46,568 bases of DNA from Alphaproteobacteria bacterium (GTDB lineage: Bacteria > Pseudomonadota > Alphaproteobacteria > RF32 > CAG-239): positions 1 through 46,568 of the forward strand of contig JAGBLF010000030.1 of the NCBI GenBank assembly GCA_017635595.1. Reading direction: 5' to 3'. The first letter of the stretch is position 1. Every line of letters begins with the position of its first letter. Below are positions 24,623 through 35,593 of this stretch, one piece after another. The position numbers were made by a program, and so were the translations under genes. The notes beneath the pieces are model-generated. The model was not told where the DNA came from and did no database searches. It worked only from the letters and a program-made list of their open reading frames with translations.

Positions 24623-27154
24623 TTACAAAGTTTTTGCGATTTCTTCAACCTCGTAACATTCGATGGCATCATTAACCTGAATGTCACTGTAGTTTTCAAA
24701 GCTCATACCGCACTCATAACCTTCTTTGACCTCTTTAACATCATCTTTATAACGTTTAAGCTGTCCGAGATTGCCGTCATGAATAACAACGTTATCACGT
24801 AGTAATCTGACTTTGGCACCGCGTTTAACCATGCCTTCGGTAACCATACAGCCGGCAACTTTACCGACACCGGTAATATTGAATACGCTGCGGATTTGCG
24901 CGTAACCCAAAATCTTTTCACGAAGTTCAGGTGTTAACATACCTTCAAGAGCTTTCTTAACATCGTCGACAACATCATAAATAATCGAATAATAGCGAAT
25001 ATCAATACCGTCACGATGCGCCATATCGCGAGCTTGCGCGTTGGCACGAACGTTAAAGCCGATAACAAACGCATCAGAAGCTTTCGCCAGTGTAATATCG
25101 GATTCTGAAATACCACCGACGGCAGAATGCAAAATTTGTACGCTGACTTCATCATTGGATAATTTCTTCAACGAACCTTCCAACGCTTCTATCGAGCCTT
25201 GAACATCGGCTTTGATAATAACGCCTAAATGTTTAGATTCACCGGACTTAATCTTATCCATCATCTGTTCCATAGCCGATTTAGCACTCTTAACCAACTT
25301 GGCATCGCGTTCTTTACGGATACGATAGCCGGTAACTTCACGAGCTTGCGCCTCGTCTTTGGCCACAACAAAGCTGTCACCGGCCATCGGAGTTCCTTGT
25401 AAACCGATAACTTCAACAGGCGTTGCCGGACCGGCTTCCATAACCTTTTTACCGTGTTCGTTAAACATAGCACGAACGCGGCCCCATTCTTTACCGGCAA
25501 TCAAAATATCACCGATACGCAACGTACCTTTTTGTACTAAAACAGTCGCAACCGAACCGCGGCCTTTTTCCATTTTGGCTTCGACAACCGCACCGTCGGC
25601 AATTCGGTTAGGGTTAGCTTTCAAATCAAGCATTTCGGCCTGGAGCAAAATTGCATCAACCAATTTATCGATATTAATGCGTTTTTTGGCTGAAATTTCG
25701 GCACATAAGCATTCACCGCCCATTTCTTCAACACCGATACCGTATTGCAACAATTCGGTCTTGATGTGCATCGGATCGGCACCCGGTAAATCAATCTTAT
25801 TGATAGCCACAACAATCGGCACCGATGCCGCCTGCGCGTGACGAATAGCCTCAACCGTTTGCGGCATAACTCCGTCGTTGGCAGCCACAACCAAAACCAC
25901 GATATCGGTTACTTTGGCACCGCGGGCACGCATTTCCGAAAAGGCTTCGTGGCCTGGCGTATCAATAAAGGTAATTTTTTGGCCGCCGGCAACCGTAATT
26001 TGATAAGCACCGATGTGCTGGGTAATACCGCCGGCTTCGTGAGCTACAACGTTCGTTTCACGTAAAGCATCCAATAATGATGTTTTACCATGGTCAACGT
26101 GGCCCATAACCGTCACAATCGGCGCACGCGGCAATAATTGTTCTTGCGTATCGTCCGGACCGAATAAACCTTCTTCAACATCGCTGTCGGCCACGCGTTT
26201 TACCTTGTGTCCCATATCTTCAACGATAATCTGAGCGGTATCGGCATCAATCGGTTGGTTAATGGTTGCCATAACCCCCATAGACATCAGACGCTTGATA
26301 ACATCTGTGCTTTTTTCGGCCATACGGTTTGCCAATTCCTGCACCGTGATGGTTTCCGGAATGATAACTTCCTTTATCACCTTTTCTTGCGGTGCTTGTT
26401 GCTGCTGAACCGGCTTCGGTTGTTTCTTTTTGAAACGGCGATGCGGTGTATAGCCGTAATCGTCATCATCTTCATCGCCACCGCCGATATTATACGAATT
26501 GACGTTAATCTTATTATTGCGGCGTTGCGGCTCAAAACTGCGCTTTTGAATTTTCTTACGTTCCTGTTCAAAAGTCTCTTCTTTGGTCATAACGTGTTTC
26601 TCGACGGTTGATGACTTTTTATTATTCTTCTTATAAAAATCGTCATCATCTTCATCGTCATATTCATCGTCATATTCTTTTGACTTTTTATTTTTATAGT
26701 CCGAAGTTTCGGCTTTAGGCGCGGCTTTTTCGGCGGCATTTTCTTTTTTGGCTTTATCTTCTGCCGCTTTTTTCTTTTCAGCCTTTTCTTTTTCAGACTG
26801 TTGTTGCTGTTCTAAAGCTTTTTTGGCTTCTTCTTCCTGTTTTTTAGCTTCATCAAGCTTCTTTTGCTCGGATTGCAATTTTTGTCGCTGAGCTTCTTTT
26901 TCCTCTTCTTCTTGCTTACGTTTTGCATCAAACTCTTTAGCTTCGGCCAACAGTTTTAATTTTTGAGCGGTTTCTTCATCGATTTCCACTTTACGAGCAG
27001 CCGGCTTTTGCGCAGGATTAATCACTCTTTTTTTGCGCACTTCCACCTGCACCACTTTTTTACCTTCCGGAGCGGACGGTTTAGCCACGTTTTTCAAAGT
27101 GAGGGTGGATTTTTTTGATAATGTCAATTTTTCCTTTGCGCTCTCTTCTGTCAT
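24623..27154 (-). CDS. infB: Translation initiation factor IF-2
   Basis: An 843-residue GTPase. The N-terminal third is low complexity and highly charged (Lys/Glu/Ala/Gln tracts, then an acidic [11 protein letters not shown] stretch), typical of IF-2 linker domains. The IF2-N fold ([21 protein letters not shown]) precedes the G domain with P-loop GHVDHGKT (about residue 349), DTPGHE (about 398) and NKID (about 451), then domains II, III and the fMet-tRNA-binding C2 domain ending [10 protein letters not shown]. The frame opens at 27178, overlapping the end of ylxR, but the ATG at 27154 (MTEESAKEK) has GGAG upstream and is preferred. It is the fourth gene of the operon. Confidence 0.96.
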   Translation of the reverse strand: MTEESAKEKLTLSKKSTLTLKNVAKPSAPEGKKVVQVEVRKKRVINPAQKPAARKVEIDEETAQKLKLLAEAKEFDAKRKQEEEEKEAQRQKLQSEQKKLDEAKKQEEEAKKALEQQQQSEKEKAEKKKAAEDKAKKENAAEKAAPKAETSDYKNKKSKEYDDEYDDEDDDDFYKKNNKKSSTVEKHVMTKEETFEQERKKIQKRSFEPQRRNNKINVNSYNIGGGDEDDDDYGYTPHRRFKKKQPKPVQQQQAPQEKVIKEVIIPETITVQELANRMAEKSTDVIKRLMSMGVMATINQPIDADTAQIIVEDMGHKVKRVADSDVEEGLFGPDDTQEQLLPRAPIVTVMGHVDHGKTSLLDALRETNVVAHEAGGITQHIGAYQITVAGGQKITFIDTPGHEAFSEMRARGAKVTDIVVLVVAANDGVMPQTVEAIRHAQAASVPIVVAINKIDLPGADPMHIKTELLQYGIGVEEMGGECLCAEISAKKRINIDKLVDAILLQAEMLDLKANPNRIADGAVVEAKMEKGRGSVATVLVQKGTLRIGDILIAGKEWGRVRAMFNEHGKKVMEAGPATPVEVIGLQGTPMAGDSFVVAKDEAQAREVTGYRIRKERDAKLVKSAKSAMEQMMDKIKSGESKHLGVIIKADVQGSIEALEGSLKKLSNDEVSVQILHSAVGGISESDITLAKASDAFVIGFNVRANAQARDMAHRDGIDIRYYSIIYDVVDDVKKALEGMLTPELREKILGYAQIRSVFNITGVGKVAGCMVTEGMVKRGAKVRLLRDNVVIHDGNLGQLKRYKDDVKEVKEGYECGMSFENYSDIQVNDAIECYEVEEIAKTL

Positions 27155-27170
27155 TCTAATATATTCTCCG

Positions 27171-27746
27171 TTATTCATTCAAAAATGTCTGATATCGCCT
27201 AAAGGCCTCACGAACCATATCGCTGATTTGGCTTTTTGCTATGGCAAAATACACCGTATTTTCGCGTTTTAATGCTTCGCTTAAGGTTGCAACATCATAT
27301 AAACTGAATTTTTCCAAATCTTTGGCTATTGTCGCAATTTTCTGCTTACCGTCTTCACCGGCATCCGTTGCTTCTATTACGAAGGCAGCCTTACCCTTAG
27401 TTATAACATCTTTAACTTTTTCGAACCCCAAAATCAAATCGCCGGCTTTACGTGCCAGATTAACGGCATCCAAACATTTTTTGGATAAAATATGCTCAAT
27501 CATATCCGGTAACTCGGAAGCAATAATCACGTTGGTATGCAATATCTTGTTGAGCGGATTTTTCTTGAGCGTTAATTCTGTCAGCAATGCCTTAGAGTTG
27601 GAAAGATAAACGCCCTTGCCGCCCAATTTTTTATTAAAATCAGGTAACAGCTGACCGTTTGTCAGCACAACAAAACGCAACAACTTTGCTTTCGGCAAAA
27701 TTTTACCGGTTACGATGCACTTTCTTTCTTCCAACTCTTTAGACAT
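27171..27746 (-). CDS. ylxR: YlxR/DUF448 - L7Ae-type RNA-binding protein
   Basis: A 191-residue two-domain protein. Residues 1-80 are DUF448/YlxR ([35 protein letters not shown]), though with one rather than two cysteines in the opening motif. Residues 85-190 are an L7Ae/L30e-like domain ([33 protein letters not shown]). This YlxR-L7Ae fusion between nusA and infB is the usual alphaproteobacterial arrangement. The protein is thought to bind RNA or nucleoid; its precise role is not settled. It lies 17 bases after nusA. Its stop overlaps the first, less likely, infB start. Confidence 0.92.
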   Translation of the reverse strand: MSKELEERKCIVTGKILPKAKLLRFVVLTNGQLLPDFNKKLGGKGVYLSNSKALLTELTLKKNPLNKILHTNVIIASELPDMIEHILSKKCLDAVNLARKAGDLILGFEKVKDVITKGKAAFVIEATDAGEDGKQKIATIAKDLEKFSLYDVATLSEALKRENTVYFAIAKSQISDMVREAFRRYQTFLNE

Positions 27747-27763
27747 TCAAGCCTACCCTTTAT

Positions 27764-29299
27764 TTATTCTTGTGTTTCGGCCTTATCATTTTCGAACCAG
27801 TGCTCACGAGCAGCCATAATGATTTCGTTAGCCTCGGTTTCCGAAATTGTGGTATCGCCCAAAATTTCAATCAATTCATCGGCGGCCAAATCAGCCAAAT
27901 CATCAATATTTTTAATGCCTTTCTCAGCCAAAGCGATAATCATATCCTGATCCAAACCGTTTACGGTCTTCAAGCTTTCATCAATCTTTAAGCTTTTGCT
28001 CTTAGCGGCAAATTCTTTATTGCGTTTTTCAATAAATTCTTTGGCGCGGTTTTGCAACTCGGTGGCAACATCTTCATCAAAGCCTTCGATTTCTGCCAAT
28101 TCGCTTAATTCGACCATAGCGATTTCATCAATGGTCGAAAATCCTTCGGCAACCAAAAGGTGAGCAATCATGTCATCAACGTCCAAAGCTTCCATAAAGC
28201 GTTGAGTACGAACCTTATTTTCGTTTGAACGACGATCTTGTTCTTGTTCTTCGGTCAATACATCGATATTTGAACCGACCAATTGCGATGCCAACTTAAC
28301 GTTTTGGCCTCTGCGGCCGATAGCCAGCGAAAATTGTTCTTCGGCAACAACGACTTCAATACGATTGTTTTCTTCATCCAAAACAACTTTGGTAACTTCG
28401 GCCGGAGCCAAAGCGCTGACAATGAACTGAGCTTTATCTTCGGAATACGGAACGATATCGATTTTTTCGCCCTGCAATTCGGTCACAACGGCTTGAACTC
28501 GAATACCGCGCAAACCGACACACGCACCGACCGGATCAATGGTTTTATCATTGGCGCGAACGGCAATTTTGGCTTTAGAACCCGGATCACGAGCAACGCC
28601 CATAATTTGAACCACACCGTCATATATCTCCGGAACTTCTTGTGTAAACAATTTAGCCATAAATTCCGGACAGGTACGTGATAAGAAAATTTGCGGACCT
28701 TTGGCTTCGCGGCGAACATCCAATACATAAGCACGAACACGATCGCCGTTTTTGAATTTTTCCCTCGGAATGGTTTCATCATGACGCAAAACGGCTTCGG
28801 CTTTACCGATATCCAAAATGGTATTACCGAATTCAACTCTTTTTACCGTACCGTTGATAATGGTACCGATTTTTTCTTTATACTCTTCAAATTGTTTATT
28901 GCGCTCGGCTTCACGAACCTGCTGCATAATAACCTGTTTAGCGGTTTGAGCGGCAACGCGTCCGAAATCAATCGGCGGTAACTGATCAATAATGAAATCC
29001 CCTACTTTTAAGCTTTTATCATAAGCCTTGGCATCTTTTAACAAAATTTGAGCGGCTTCGTTTTCGATAACGGCATCATTAGCAACAACTTCGCGGTAAC
29101 GAGCTAAAGTAATGGCTCCCGTTTTACGATCAATCTTTACACGGATATCATGCTCGGTGCCGTATTTTGTACGACCTGCTTTTTGAATGGCGATTTCCAT
29201 AGCCACAAAAACATCTTCTCTGTCAATATTTTTTTCACGGGCAACCGTATCTGCAACAACAACAATTTCCGGTCTGGGCATATTTTCAAAATTTTCCAT
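27764..29299 (-). CDS. nusA: Transcription termination/antitermination factor NusA
   Basis: A 511-residue protein with an RNA-polymerase-binding N-terminal domain (residues 1-130), an S1 domain (GTIINGTVKRVEFGNTILDIG), and two KH domains (DPVGACVGLRGIRVQAV with the GxxG turn; FSLAIGRRGQNVKLASQLVG). Two C-terminal acidic helix-hairpin-helix repeats follow (FSTIDEIAMVELSELAEIEG and GIKNIDDLADLAADELIEIL), like AR1/AR2 of E. coli NusA. It controls pausing, termination and antitermination. It is the second gene of the operon, 25 bases after rimP. Confidence 0.97.
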   Translation of the reverse strand: MENFENMPRPEIVVVADTVAREKNIDREDVFVAMEIAIQKAGRTKYGTEHDIRVKIDRKTGAITLARYREVVANDAVIENEAAQILLKDAKAYDKSLKVGDFIIDQLPPIDFGRVAAQTAKQVIMQQVREAERNKQFEEYKEKIGTIINGTVKRVEFGNTILDIGKAEAVLRHDETIPREKFKNGDRVRAYVLDVRREAKGPQIFLSRTCPEFMAKLFTQEVPEIYDGVVQIMGVARDPGSKAKIAVRANDKTIDPVGACVGLRGIRVQAVVTELQGEKIDIVPYSEDKAQFIVSALAPAEVTKVVLDEENNRIEVVVAEEQFSLAIGRRGQNVKLASQLVGSNIDVLTEEQEQDRRSNENKVRTQRFMEALDVDDMIAHLLVAEGFSTIDEIAMVELSELAEIEGFDEDVATELQNRAKEFIEKRNKEFAAKSKSLKIDESLKTVNGLDQDMIIALAEKGIKNIDDLADLAADELIEILGDTTISETEANEIIMAAREHWFENDKAETQE

Positions 29300-29324
29300 T
29301 TTCTATATATCCTTTTGTTAAAAA

Positions 29325-29828
29325 TTAAACCTCGGCAGCTTCTTCTTGAGATGCCTGATATTCTTCCCACAATTCATCGGTTACCACCAATTTGGCTTTG
29401 CTGATGGCAGCAAACGGAATTGTATATTCTGTTTTTTCGTCGGACAAAACAATATCCTGTCCGGCAACTTGTAAAATTTTTCCTTTAAAACGTTTACGAT
29501 TTTCGATTTTTTCTTCGGTTTCCAATTTGACCTCATAGCCGATCCAACGTTCGAAATGCGCCAATTTCGTCAGAGGTCTGTCAAGCCCCGGTGAGCTGAC
29601 CTCTAATGAATATTTATCTTTAATCGGATCTTTTTCATCAAGCATATCCGAAAGCGCACGACTGACTTTCGCGCAATCATCAACCGTGATGTTTTTACCG
29701 TTTAACGTATCAATCATCACCTGCAATGTCGGATTGGTCTCACCGCCCATTGTCAAAACGCGCACAAGTTCATATCCTTGCTGTTCGACAACCGGCTCGA
29801 TTAAATCTTGTAAATAGTGTTTTTGCAT
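29325..29828 (-). CDS. rimP: Ribosome maturation factor RimP
   Basis: A 167-residue protein of the RimP/YlxS family needed for 30S assembly. Characteristic segments: LIEPVVEQQGYELVRVLTMG, ITVDDCAKVSRALSDMLDEKD, YSLEVSSPGLDRPLTK and the Sm-like C-terminal domain (FKGKILQVAGQDIVLSDE). It is slightly longer than usual by an acidic/Gln tail (QASQEEAAEV). First gene of the operon, it begins 15 bases after a terminator-like hairpin (29843-29868), which may regulate the whole operon. Confidence 0.95.
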   Translation of the reverse strand: MQKHYLQDLIEPVVEQQGYELVRVLTMGGETNPTLQVMIDTLNGKNITVDDCAKVSRALSDMLDEKDPIKDKYSLEVSSPGLDRPLTKLAHFERWIGYEVKLETEEKIENRKRFKGKILQVAGQDIVLSDEKTEYTIPFAAISKAKLVVTDELWEEYQASQEEAAEV

Positions 29829-29842
29829 TGCTTTTTCCTAAC

Positions 29843-29868
29843 AAAAAAGCGGGGCCTTTCGGCTCCAC
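29843..29868 (-). terminator. Terminator-like hairpin just upstream of rimP
   Basis: On the minus strand GTGGAGCC (29868-29861), loop GAAA, GGCCCCGC (29856-29849) form a stem with one G-U pair and one A-C mismatch, followed by six T (29848-29843). The rimP ATG is only 15 bases further. TATAAT (29876-29871) and TTGACA (29896-29891) lie just upstream but only 14 bases apart. It is either the mfd terminator or an attenuator of the rimP operon. Confidence 0.6.
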
Positions 29869-29955
29869 TCATTATAATATTTGTTATTGTTGTCAACAGC
29901 TATAACACAAATTTTTGATTTGTAAAGCATTTTTTTTGCTTATTATCAAAATTTT

Positions 29956-32900
29956 TCACAGCATTTCTGCCAATTGAGTTATAAGTTTTTTTATCATGGC
30001 CATTCTGTCGGTATAAGTTGTCAGATTACGTTCAAAAAACAAACGTTGATCCGGGCGTATTTTCAAAACACCGAACGATTTTGCCACCAAATCAATCAGC
30101 TTATCGGCGGCAGCAAATGTGTTATTATGAAATGCCACCAATATCCCTTTCGCACCGGCATCGACTTTGGCAACGTTAGCCTTATAGCAAAGCTGTTTAA
30201 TCTCGATGGTTTGCAATAAATTTTCGACTTCGGCAGGAATAGAGCCGAAACGGTCAATCAATTCCTCACGCATATCCGCAAGTTCATTTTCATCTTTCAA
30301 TGCACCGATACGACGATATAAACCCAAGCGCACACCTAAGTCTTTGACATAACTCTCCGGAATCATTAACGGAATACCGGTTGTAATCTGCGGTGCCCAA
30401 TCGGTCGAACCGACCATTGATGCCGCTTCGGCCAGATGCGCATTTTTCTGGCGTTCGATTTCTTCTTCGAGCATATGCTGATACAAAGCAATACCGACAT
30501 CTTTTATATGGCCTGACTGCTCGGTCCCCAAAACATTACCCGAACCGCGGATATCCATATCATGACTGGCCAGTGAAAATCCGGCGCCTAAAGTGTCTAA
30601 AGCCTGCAAAATCGCCAAGCGTTTTTCTGCCGTGGCGTTCAGTTTTTTGCGTTGCGGTACCGTAAAATAGCAGTAGCCTCTGATTTTGGAACGCCCTATC
30701 CGCCCGCGCAGCTGATATAATTGTGCCAATCCGAACATATCGGCGCGATGGATAATCATGGTATTCACCGTCGGCATATCGATACCGGATTCAATAATGG
30801 TTGTCGACAACAGCAAATCATATTTACCGGCGGCAAAATCTCCCATAATATCTTCGAGCTGACGTGCCGGCATTTGTCCGTGCGCCACCGCAATACGGAT
30901 ATCCGGCACTAAATCACGCAGTACTTTTTCCATCTCGGCAATATCCGAAACCCGCGGACATACAAAAAACGTTTGACCGCCGCGGAACTTTTCGCGATAG
31001 ATGGCTTCTTTAATCATCACCCTGTCAAACGGCATCACAAACGTGCGTGCCGCCAACCTGTCCACCGGCGGTGTGGCGATAATGCTGAGTTGCTTAACGC
31101 CGGTTAAGGCCAATTCCAAAGTTCGCGGTATCGGCGTGGCGCTCAGTGTTAAAACGTGAACATCGGATTTAAGTGCTTTCAACCTCTCTTTATGTGCCAC
31201 CCCGAAATGCTGTTCTTCATCAATAATCAAAAGTCCCAAATTGCAGAATTCGATATCTTTTGCCAACAAAGCATGGGTACCGATAACAATTTCCACCGCC
31301 CCGTTTTTCAAGCCTTCTTTGGTTTCGCGTACTTCTTTCGGTGTGCTTAAACGCGATAACATTCTGACCTTAACCGGAAAGCCCTGCATACGCTCGGCAA
31401 AATTCAGATAATGCTGACGTGCCAGCAGAGTTGTCGGCACAATCAAGGCTACTTGTGCGCCCGACATTGCCACCGTAAAAGCGGCCCTTAAGGCCACCTC
31501 GGTTTTACCGAAACCGACATCGCCGCAAACCAGTCTGTCCATCGGTTCACCGGCACTTAAATCTTGCAAAATATCGTGAACGGCGCGCAACTGATCATCG
31601 GTTTCATTGAAGGGAAATTTGGCGCAAAACTCGTCATAAACGCCGCCTTGCGGCATAAAAGTTTCTGCCGTTTTCAAATGGCGTTCGGCGGCAATACGGA
31701 TTAATTTTTCGGCAATATCTTTGATTTTTTCTTTAACCTTGGCCTTTTTAGCCTGCCAAGCCGCACCGCCCAACGTATCGAGCTGAATATTTTCATCATC
31801 GGAGCCGTAACGCGAAATCACATCAATATTTTCGACCGGCACAAAAAGTTTATCGCCATGCGCAAACAACAGCTTTAAGCAATCATGCGGCGCCCCGCCG
31901 GCCATAATATTTTCCAGTCCCATAAAACGCCCGACACCGTGTTCGATATGCACCACCAGTTCATTGATATTAAGCGAAGCGACATCAGCTATAAAATCTT
32001 TAGATGTCATTTTTTTCTGTTTACGATGCTGACGTTCGCCCAAAATATCCTGTTCGGAAATCAAGCAATATTCATTGTCACGGAAACCGTGCGCTAAATC
32101 GGCCAAAACAATGGCTGTTTTTTTCTGACGACATATTTTTAATGCTTCCGCCCAACTCTGTGCCGATAACACGTCCTTAATGCCGTATTCGTTCATCAAA
32201 CCTTTCAGGCGCTCGCGTGAGCCCTCGGCATAACAGCAGATTATGCGATTAAGCTTGCCGTTTTCGGTCAGATAATTTTGCAATTCTTCGTAAACGGTAG
32301 CATTACTGATATTGCGCGCGTGTGAAAAATTGCGCCCCGGAGTTGTCCGTGCATCAATAACATCCGTACCATGCGGCAGAGTTAAACCGCTTAAAAATGC
32401 CGCCCCTCGTGTCTTTAGTTTTTCATTAAATTCTGACGTGCTTAAATAAAGCATTTGCGGCGGCAACGGCCGATAGGCTTCTTCCATACTCTTTTTATCA
32501 CGCACATTCAGAGCCTCGGTACGGGCCCCGTAATAATCTTCTATACCCTCTGCCTTGGCCTTAACGGCATCTGCCACATCTTTACCGGCCACAATCTGTG
32601 CATTAGGCAGATAGTCGAACAACGTCGGTAAAGCATCTTCATAAAACAGCGGCAACCAGTTTTCCATACCGATATATTTTTGAGCATTTGATATGGTTTC
32701 ATACATTTCATCATGCATACCGTCAGCCCCGAAATTTTCGCGATAGCGTTCACGGAAACAACGTATGGTATTGGAATCGAGCACAATCTCACCGGCAACC
32801 TGAAAATCATATTCCGTAATTTCGCCTAACGTACGCTGACTGACGGCATCAAAATATCGTAATCGTTCCACTTCATCATCAAATAAATCAATTCTGAGCG

Positions 32901-33417
32901 GATACTCCGAACCGCTCGGAAAAATATCGACAATATCGCCTCTGACGGCATATTCTCCCGGCTCCATAACCTGCTCAACACGCGTATAACCGTTAATCGA
33001 AACATAGTGCAAAAAGGCATTAAAATCCATTTTTCCGCCGACTTTAACGGTTTTGCGGGCATTGCGAAAGATTTTTGCAGGCGGCAGTTTTTGCAAAACT
33101 GCTCCGACACTTGTTACCACTATCAGCGGTTTTTCGCCGTTATAAAAAACAATCTGTGACAGCGTTTCCACTCGTTTGGCAACAATGGCGCTGTTTGGTG
33201 ACACACGATCATACGGCACCGTATCCCATGCCGGAAATTCCAAAACCTGATACTCGGGATGCATAAACTTGAGCATAGATGCCGTTTGCGCCAAATTCAA
33301 ACCATTGGCGGCAATATATAAAAGCGGCTGGTTTTTATCGGCATATTGTGCCAAAATAAACGGCTCATAACCGTCGCACACCGAAGCTGTTGTTTTGCCT
33401 TTAATATCGTATTGCAT
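29956..33417 (-). CDS. mfd: Mfd, transcription-repair coupling factor
   Basis: An 1153-residue SF2 translocase that removes stalled RNA polymerase and recruits UvrA. In order: UvrB-like module (YAVRGDIVDIFPSGSEYPLR), the RNA-polymerase interaction domain (LVVHIEHGVGRFMGLENI), RecG-like helicase core with Walker A GDVGFGKTEVAL (about residue 635), DEEQHFG box (about 731), SATPIPRTL and the TRG region (IHRADMFGLAQLYQLRGRIG), then the UvrA-masking domain 7. Length matches E. coli (1148). The frame extends 25 codons upstream; the ATG at 33417 (MQYDIKGK) has AGGA upstream and is the natural start. It is divergent from recG across 81 bases. Confidence 0.97.
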   Translation of the reverse strand: MQYDIKGKTTASVCDGYEPFILAQYADKNQPLLYIAANGLNLAQTASMLKFMHPEYQVLEFPAWDTVPYDRVSPNSAIVAKRVETLSQIVFYNGEKPLIVVTSVGAVLQKLPPAKIFRNARKTVKVGGKMDFNAFLHYVSINGYTRVEQVMEPGEYAVRGDIVDIFPSGSEYPLRIDLFDDEVERLRYFDAVSQRTLGEITEYDFQVAGEIVLDSNTIRCFRERYRENFGADGMHDEMYETISNAQKYIGMENWLPLFYEDALPTLFDYLPNAQIVAGKDVADAVKAKAEGIEDYYGARTEALNVRDKKSMEEAYRPLPPQMLYLSTSEFNEKLKTRGAAFLSGLTLPHGTDVIDARTTPGRNFSHARNISNATVYEELQNYLTENGKLNRIICCYAEGSRERLKGLMNEYGIKDVLSAQSWAEALKICRQKKTAIVLADLAHGFRDNEYCLISEQDILGERQHRKQKKMTSKDFIADVASLNINELVVHIEHGVGRFMGLENIMAGGAPHDCLKLLFAHGDKLFVPVENIDVISRYGSDDENIQLDTLGGAAWQAKKAKVKEKIKDIAEKLIRIAAERHLKTAETFMPQGGVYDEFCAKFPFNETDDQLRAVHDILQDLSAGEPMDRLVCGDVGFGKTEVALRAAFTVAMSGAQVALIVPTTLLARQHYLNFAERMQGFPVKVRMLSRLSTPKEVRETKEGLKNGAVEIVIGTHALLAKDIEFCNLGLLIIDEEQHFGVAHKERLKALKSDVHVLTLSATPIPRTLELALTGVKQLSIIATPPVDRLAARTFVMPFDRVMIKEAIYREKFRGGQTFFVCPRVSDIAEMEKVLRDLVPDIRIAVAHGQMPARQLEDIMGDFAAGKYDLLLSTTIIESGIDMPTVNTMIIHRADMFGLAQLYQLRGRIGRSKIRGYCYFTVPQRKKLNATAEKRLAILQALDTLGAGFSLASHDMDIRGSGNVLGTEQSGHIKDVGIALYQHMLEEEIERQKNAHLAEAASMVGSTDWAPQITTGIPLMIPESYVKDLGVRLGLYRRIGALKDENELADMREELIDRFGSIPAEVENLLQTIEIKQLCYKANVAKVDAGAKGILVAFHNNTFAAADKLIDLVAKSFGVLKIRPDQRLFFERNLTTYTDRMAMIKKLITQLAEML

Positions 33418-33498
33418 ATTTCGTGTTTTCCTGTTTACAACTTTGCTTTGAATATATACAATGCAATTATTATCGCAACAAAAAAAAGACAAATTAAC

Positions 33499-35580
33499 AT
33501 GCGCCCGAGTATTTTATATCCGCTTTTTGCTCCGATTGACACGCTGACCGGCGTCGGTTTGCGTTATGGTAAATTGCTGGCAAATTTATGCGGCAATCGC
33601 ATTGTTGATTTATTATTTCACCTACCGAGCGGTTTTATTGACCGGCGTTGCAATGTACCGCTTTCACAAGCCGAAAACGGCAGGCTTTGGACCGGAAAAG
33701 TCCGTGTGGTCGAGCACGGTGTTCCGAAAACGCGCAAACAACCGTATCGAATTGTGGTTGAAGATGCAAGCGACCAACTGACGTTGATTTTTTTCAAAAC
33801 CTTCGGCGATAATTTGAGCAAAACCTTTCCGGTCGGTGCCGAAAAAATTATCAGCGGTAGAATCGAAATCTTTAACGGTGCACTGCAAATGGCACATCCC
33901 GAATATGTGGTCGATGCCGCTCATCCGGAACTTATGCCGCAAATTGAAACCGTGTATCCCCTAACCGCTGGTGTGACCAATAAAATGCTCAATAAAATTA
34001 TGCTGCAAGCCTTCCGTAACCTGCCGGATTTACCGGAATGGTTAGATGAAAAATATATGCAAAAAGAAGGTTTTACTTCTTTTAAGCAGTCTTTATGGTT
34101 GGCTCATCATCCGCAAAATTTCGATGATTTATCACCAAACTCGCCGCTTCGCCGCCGCTTAGCTTATGATGAACTGCTGGCAAATCAGATATCTTTAGCA
34201 GTTGTCCGTCAGCGCCTCAAAAAGCAAAAAGGGCGTGAATTGCAGGGCAACGGGAATTTGCGCAACAAATTGCGGCAAATTCTGCCGTTTGAGCTGACTA
34301 AAGCTCAACAACGCGTTATTGCCGAAATTGAGGCAGATATGGCAGCGCCTTATAAAATGTCACGTCTGTTGCAAGGCGATGTCGGCAGCGGCAAGACCAT
34401 TGTGGCGCTTTTAACTATGCTGAACGCCATCGAATGCGGCACGCAAGCTGCCATTATGGCACCGACGGAAATTTTGGCACAGCAACATTATGAAACCATC
34501 GCAGAGTTATGTGAAAAAATAGGCGTTAAAGCCGCCCTTTTAACCGGCAATATCAAAGGCAAAGCCCGTAAACAGATTTTAGAACGGCTGGCCACCGGCG
34601 AAATCAATATTTTAATCGGCACCCATGCCCTGTTTACCGAAGACGTTACGTTTAAGGATTTGGCTTATGCCATTATTGATGAGCAGCATCGTTTCGGGGT
34701 CAGACAGCGTTTGAGTTTGTCGCAGAAAGGGAATTTGTGTGATGTGTTGGTGATGACGGCTACCCCTATTCCGCGTACTTTGGTTTTAACCATGTACGGC
34801 GATATGGAATACTCGCAGATAGATGAACTTCCGGCCGGACGTAAACCGGTGACAACGACGGTTATGCCCTTAAGCAAAATTCATGATGTGGTTGCGGCAT
34901 TGGAGCGCAAACTTAAAACCGGCACGCAGGCCTACTGGGTATGTCCGCTCGTCGAAGAGTCCGAAAAAATCGATTTATCGGCGGCAACCGAACGTTTTGA
35001 AAGCCTGCAAAAAATCTTCGGCAATCTTGTCGGTTTGGTTCACGGCAAAATGAAAGAAAGCGAAAAAAATGCCGTGATGGAAGATTTCAAAAACGGCAAA
35101 ATCAAGTTGTTGGTTTCGACGACCGTTATTGAGGTCGGGGTTAATGTACCGGCGGCCACGATTATGATTATCGAGCATGCCGAACGTTTCGGCTTGGCGC
35201 AACTGCACCAATTACGCGGACGGATTAAGCGCGGTCAGGAAGCCTCCAACTGTATTTTGATGTTCGGCTATCCTTTAAGCGAAGTGGCGCGCACACGCTT
35301 AAACACCATGAAGCAAACCGAAAACGGCTTTATTATCGCCGAAGAAGATTTAAAATTGCGCGGCGGCGGCGAAGTTTTAGGTACACGCCAATCGGGTTTC
35401 GGCACTTTTAAGCTGGCAGATTTAAGTATTAATGGCGACCTATTGTTGACTGCCGCCAAAGATGCCGCCTTAATTTTGCAAAAAGATCCAAACCTGCAAA
35501 ATGAACGCGGCCAAGCCTTACGCACTCTATTGTACTTATTTGAGCGTGACGAAGCCATTAAAACTTACAACGCCGGATAA
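33499..35580 (+). CDS. recG: ATP-dependent DNA helicase RecG
   Basis: A 693-residue branch-migration helicase (same length as E. coli RecG). N-terminal wedge/OB domain (LTGVGLRYGKLLANL; SGRIEIFNGALQMAHPEYV), helicase motif I GDVGSGKTIVALL (about residue 293), DEQHRFGVRQR (about 394), TATPIPRTL, and motif VI HQLRGRIKRG, ending with the TRG hairpin region. The frame is open far upstream, overlapping mfd; the ATG at 33499 (MRPSILYPLF) is chosen by position, although no clear Shine-Dalgarno precedes it. The last 20 codons are repeated 1.2 kb downstream (36758-36818), which suggests something inserted at the gene's 3' end. recG itself is intact. Confidence 0.97.
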   Translation: MRPSILYPLFAPIDTLTGVGLRYGKLLANLCGNRIVDLLFHLPSGFIDRRCNVPLSQAENGRLWTGKVRVVEHGVPKTRKQPYRIVVEDASDQLTLIFFKTFGDNLSKTFPVGAEKIISGRIEIFNGALQMAHPEYVVDAAHPELMPQIETVYPLTAGVTNKMLNKIMLQAFRNLPDLPEWLDEKYMQKEGFTSFKQSLWLAHHPQNFDDLSPNSPLRRRLAYDELLANQISLAVVRQRLKKQKGRELQGNGNLRNKLRQILPFELTKAQQRVIAEIEADMAAPYKMSRLLQGDVGSGKTIVALLTMLNAIECGTQAAIMAPTEILAQQHYETIAELCEKIGVKAALLTGNIKGKARKQILERLATGEINILIGTHALFTEDVTFKDLAYAIIDEQHRFGVRQRLSLSQKGNLCDVLVMTATPIPRTLVLTMYGDMEYSQIDELPAGRKPVTTTVMPLSKIHDVVAALERKLKTGTQAYWVCPLVEESEKIDLSAATERFESLQKIFGNLVGLVHGKMKESEKNAVMEDFKNGKIKLLVSTTVIEVGVNVPAATIMIIEHAERFGLAQLHQLRGRIKRGQEASNCILMFGYPLSEVARTRLNTMKQTENGFIIAEEDLKLRGGGEVLGTRQSGFGTFKLADLSINGDLLLTAAKDAALILQKDPNLQNERGQALRTLLYLFERDEAIKTYNAG

Positions 35581-35583
35581 AAT
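35523..35583 (+). repeat. recG 3'-end direct repeat, copy A (inside recG)
   Basis: These 61 bases (the last 19 codons and stop of recG plus three bases) are 92% identical to 36758-36818. The offset is 1235 bases without gaps. With copy B it bounds a 1.17-kb islet. Confidence 0.9.
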
Positions 35584-35593
35584 GAAACGGTGC

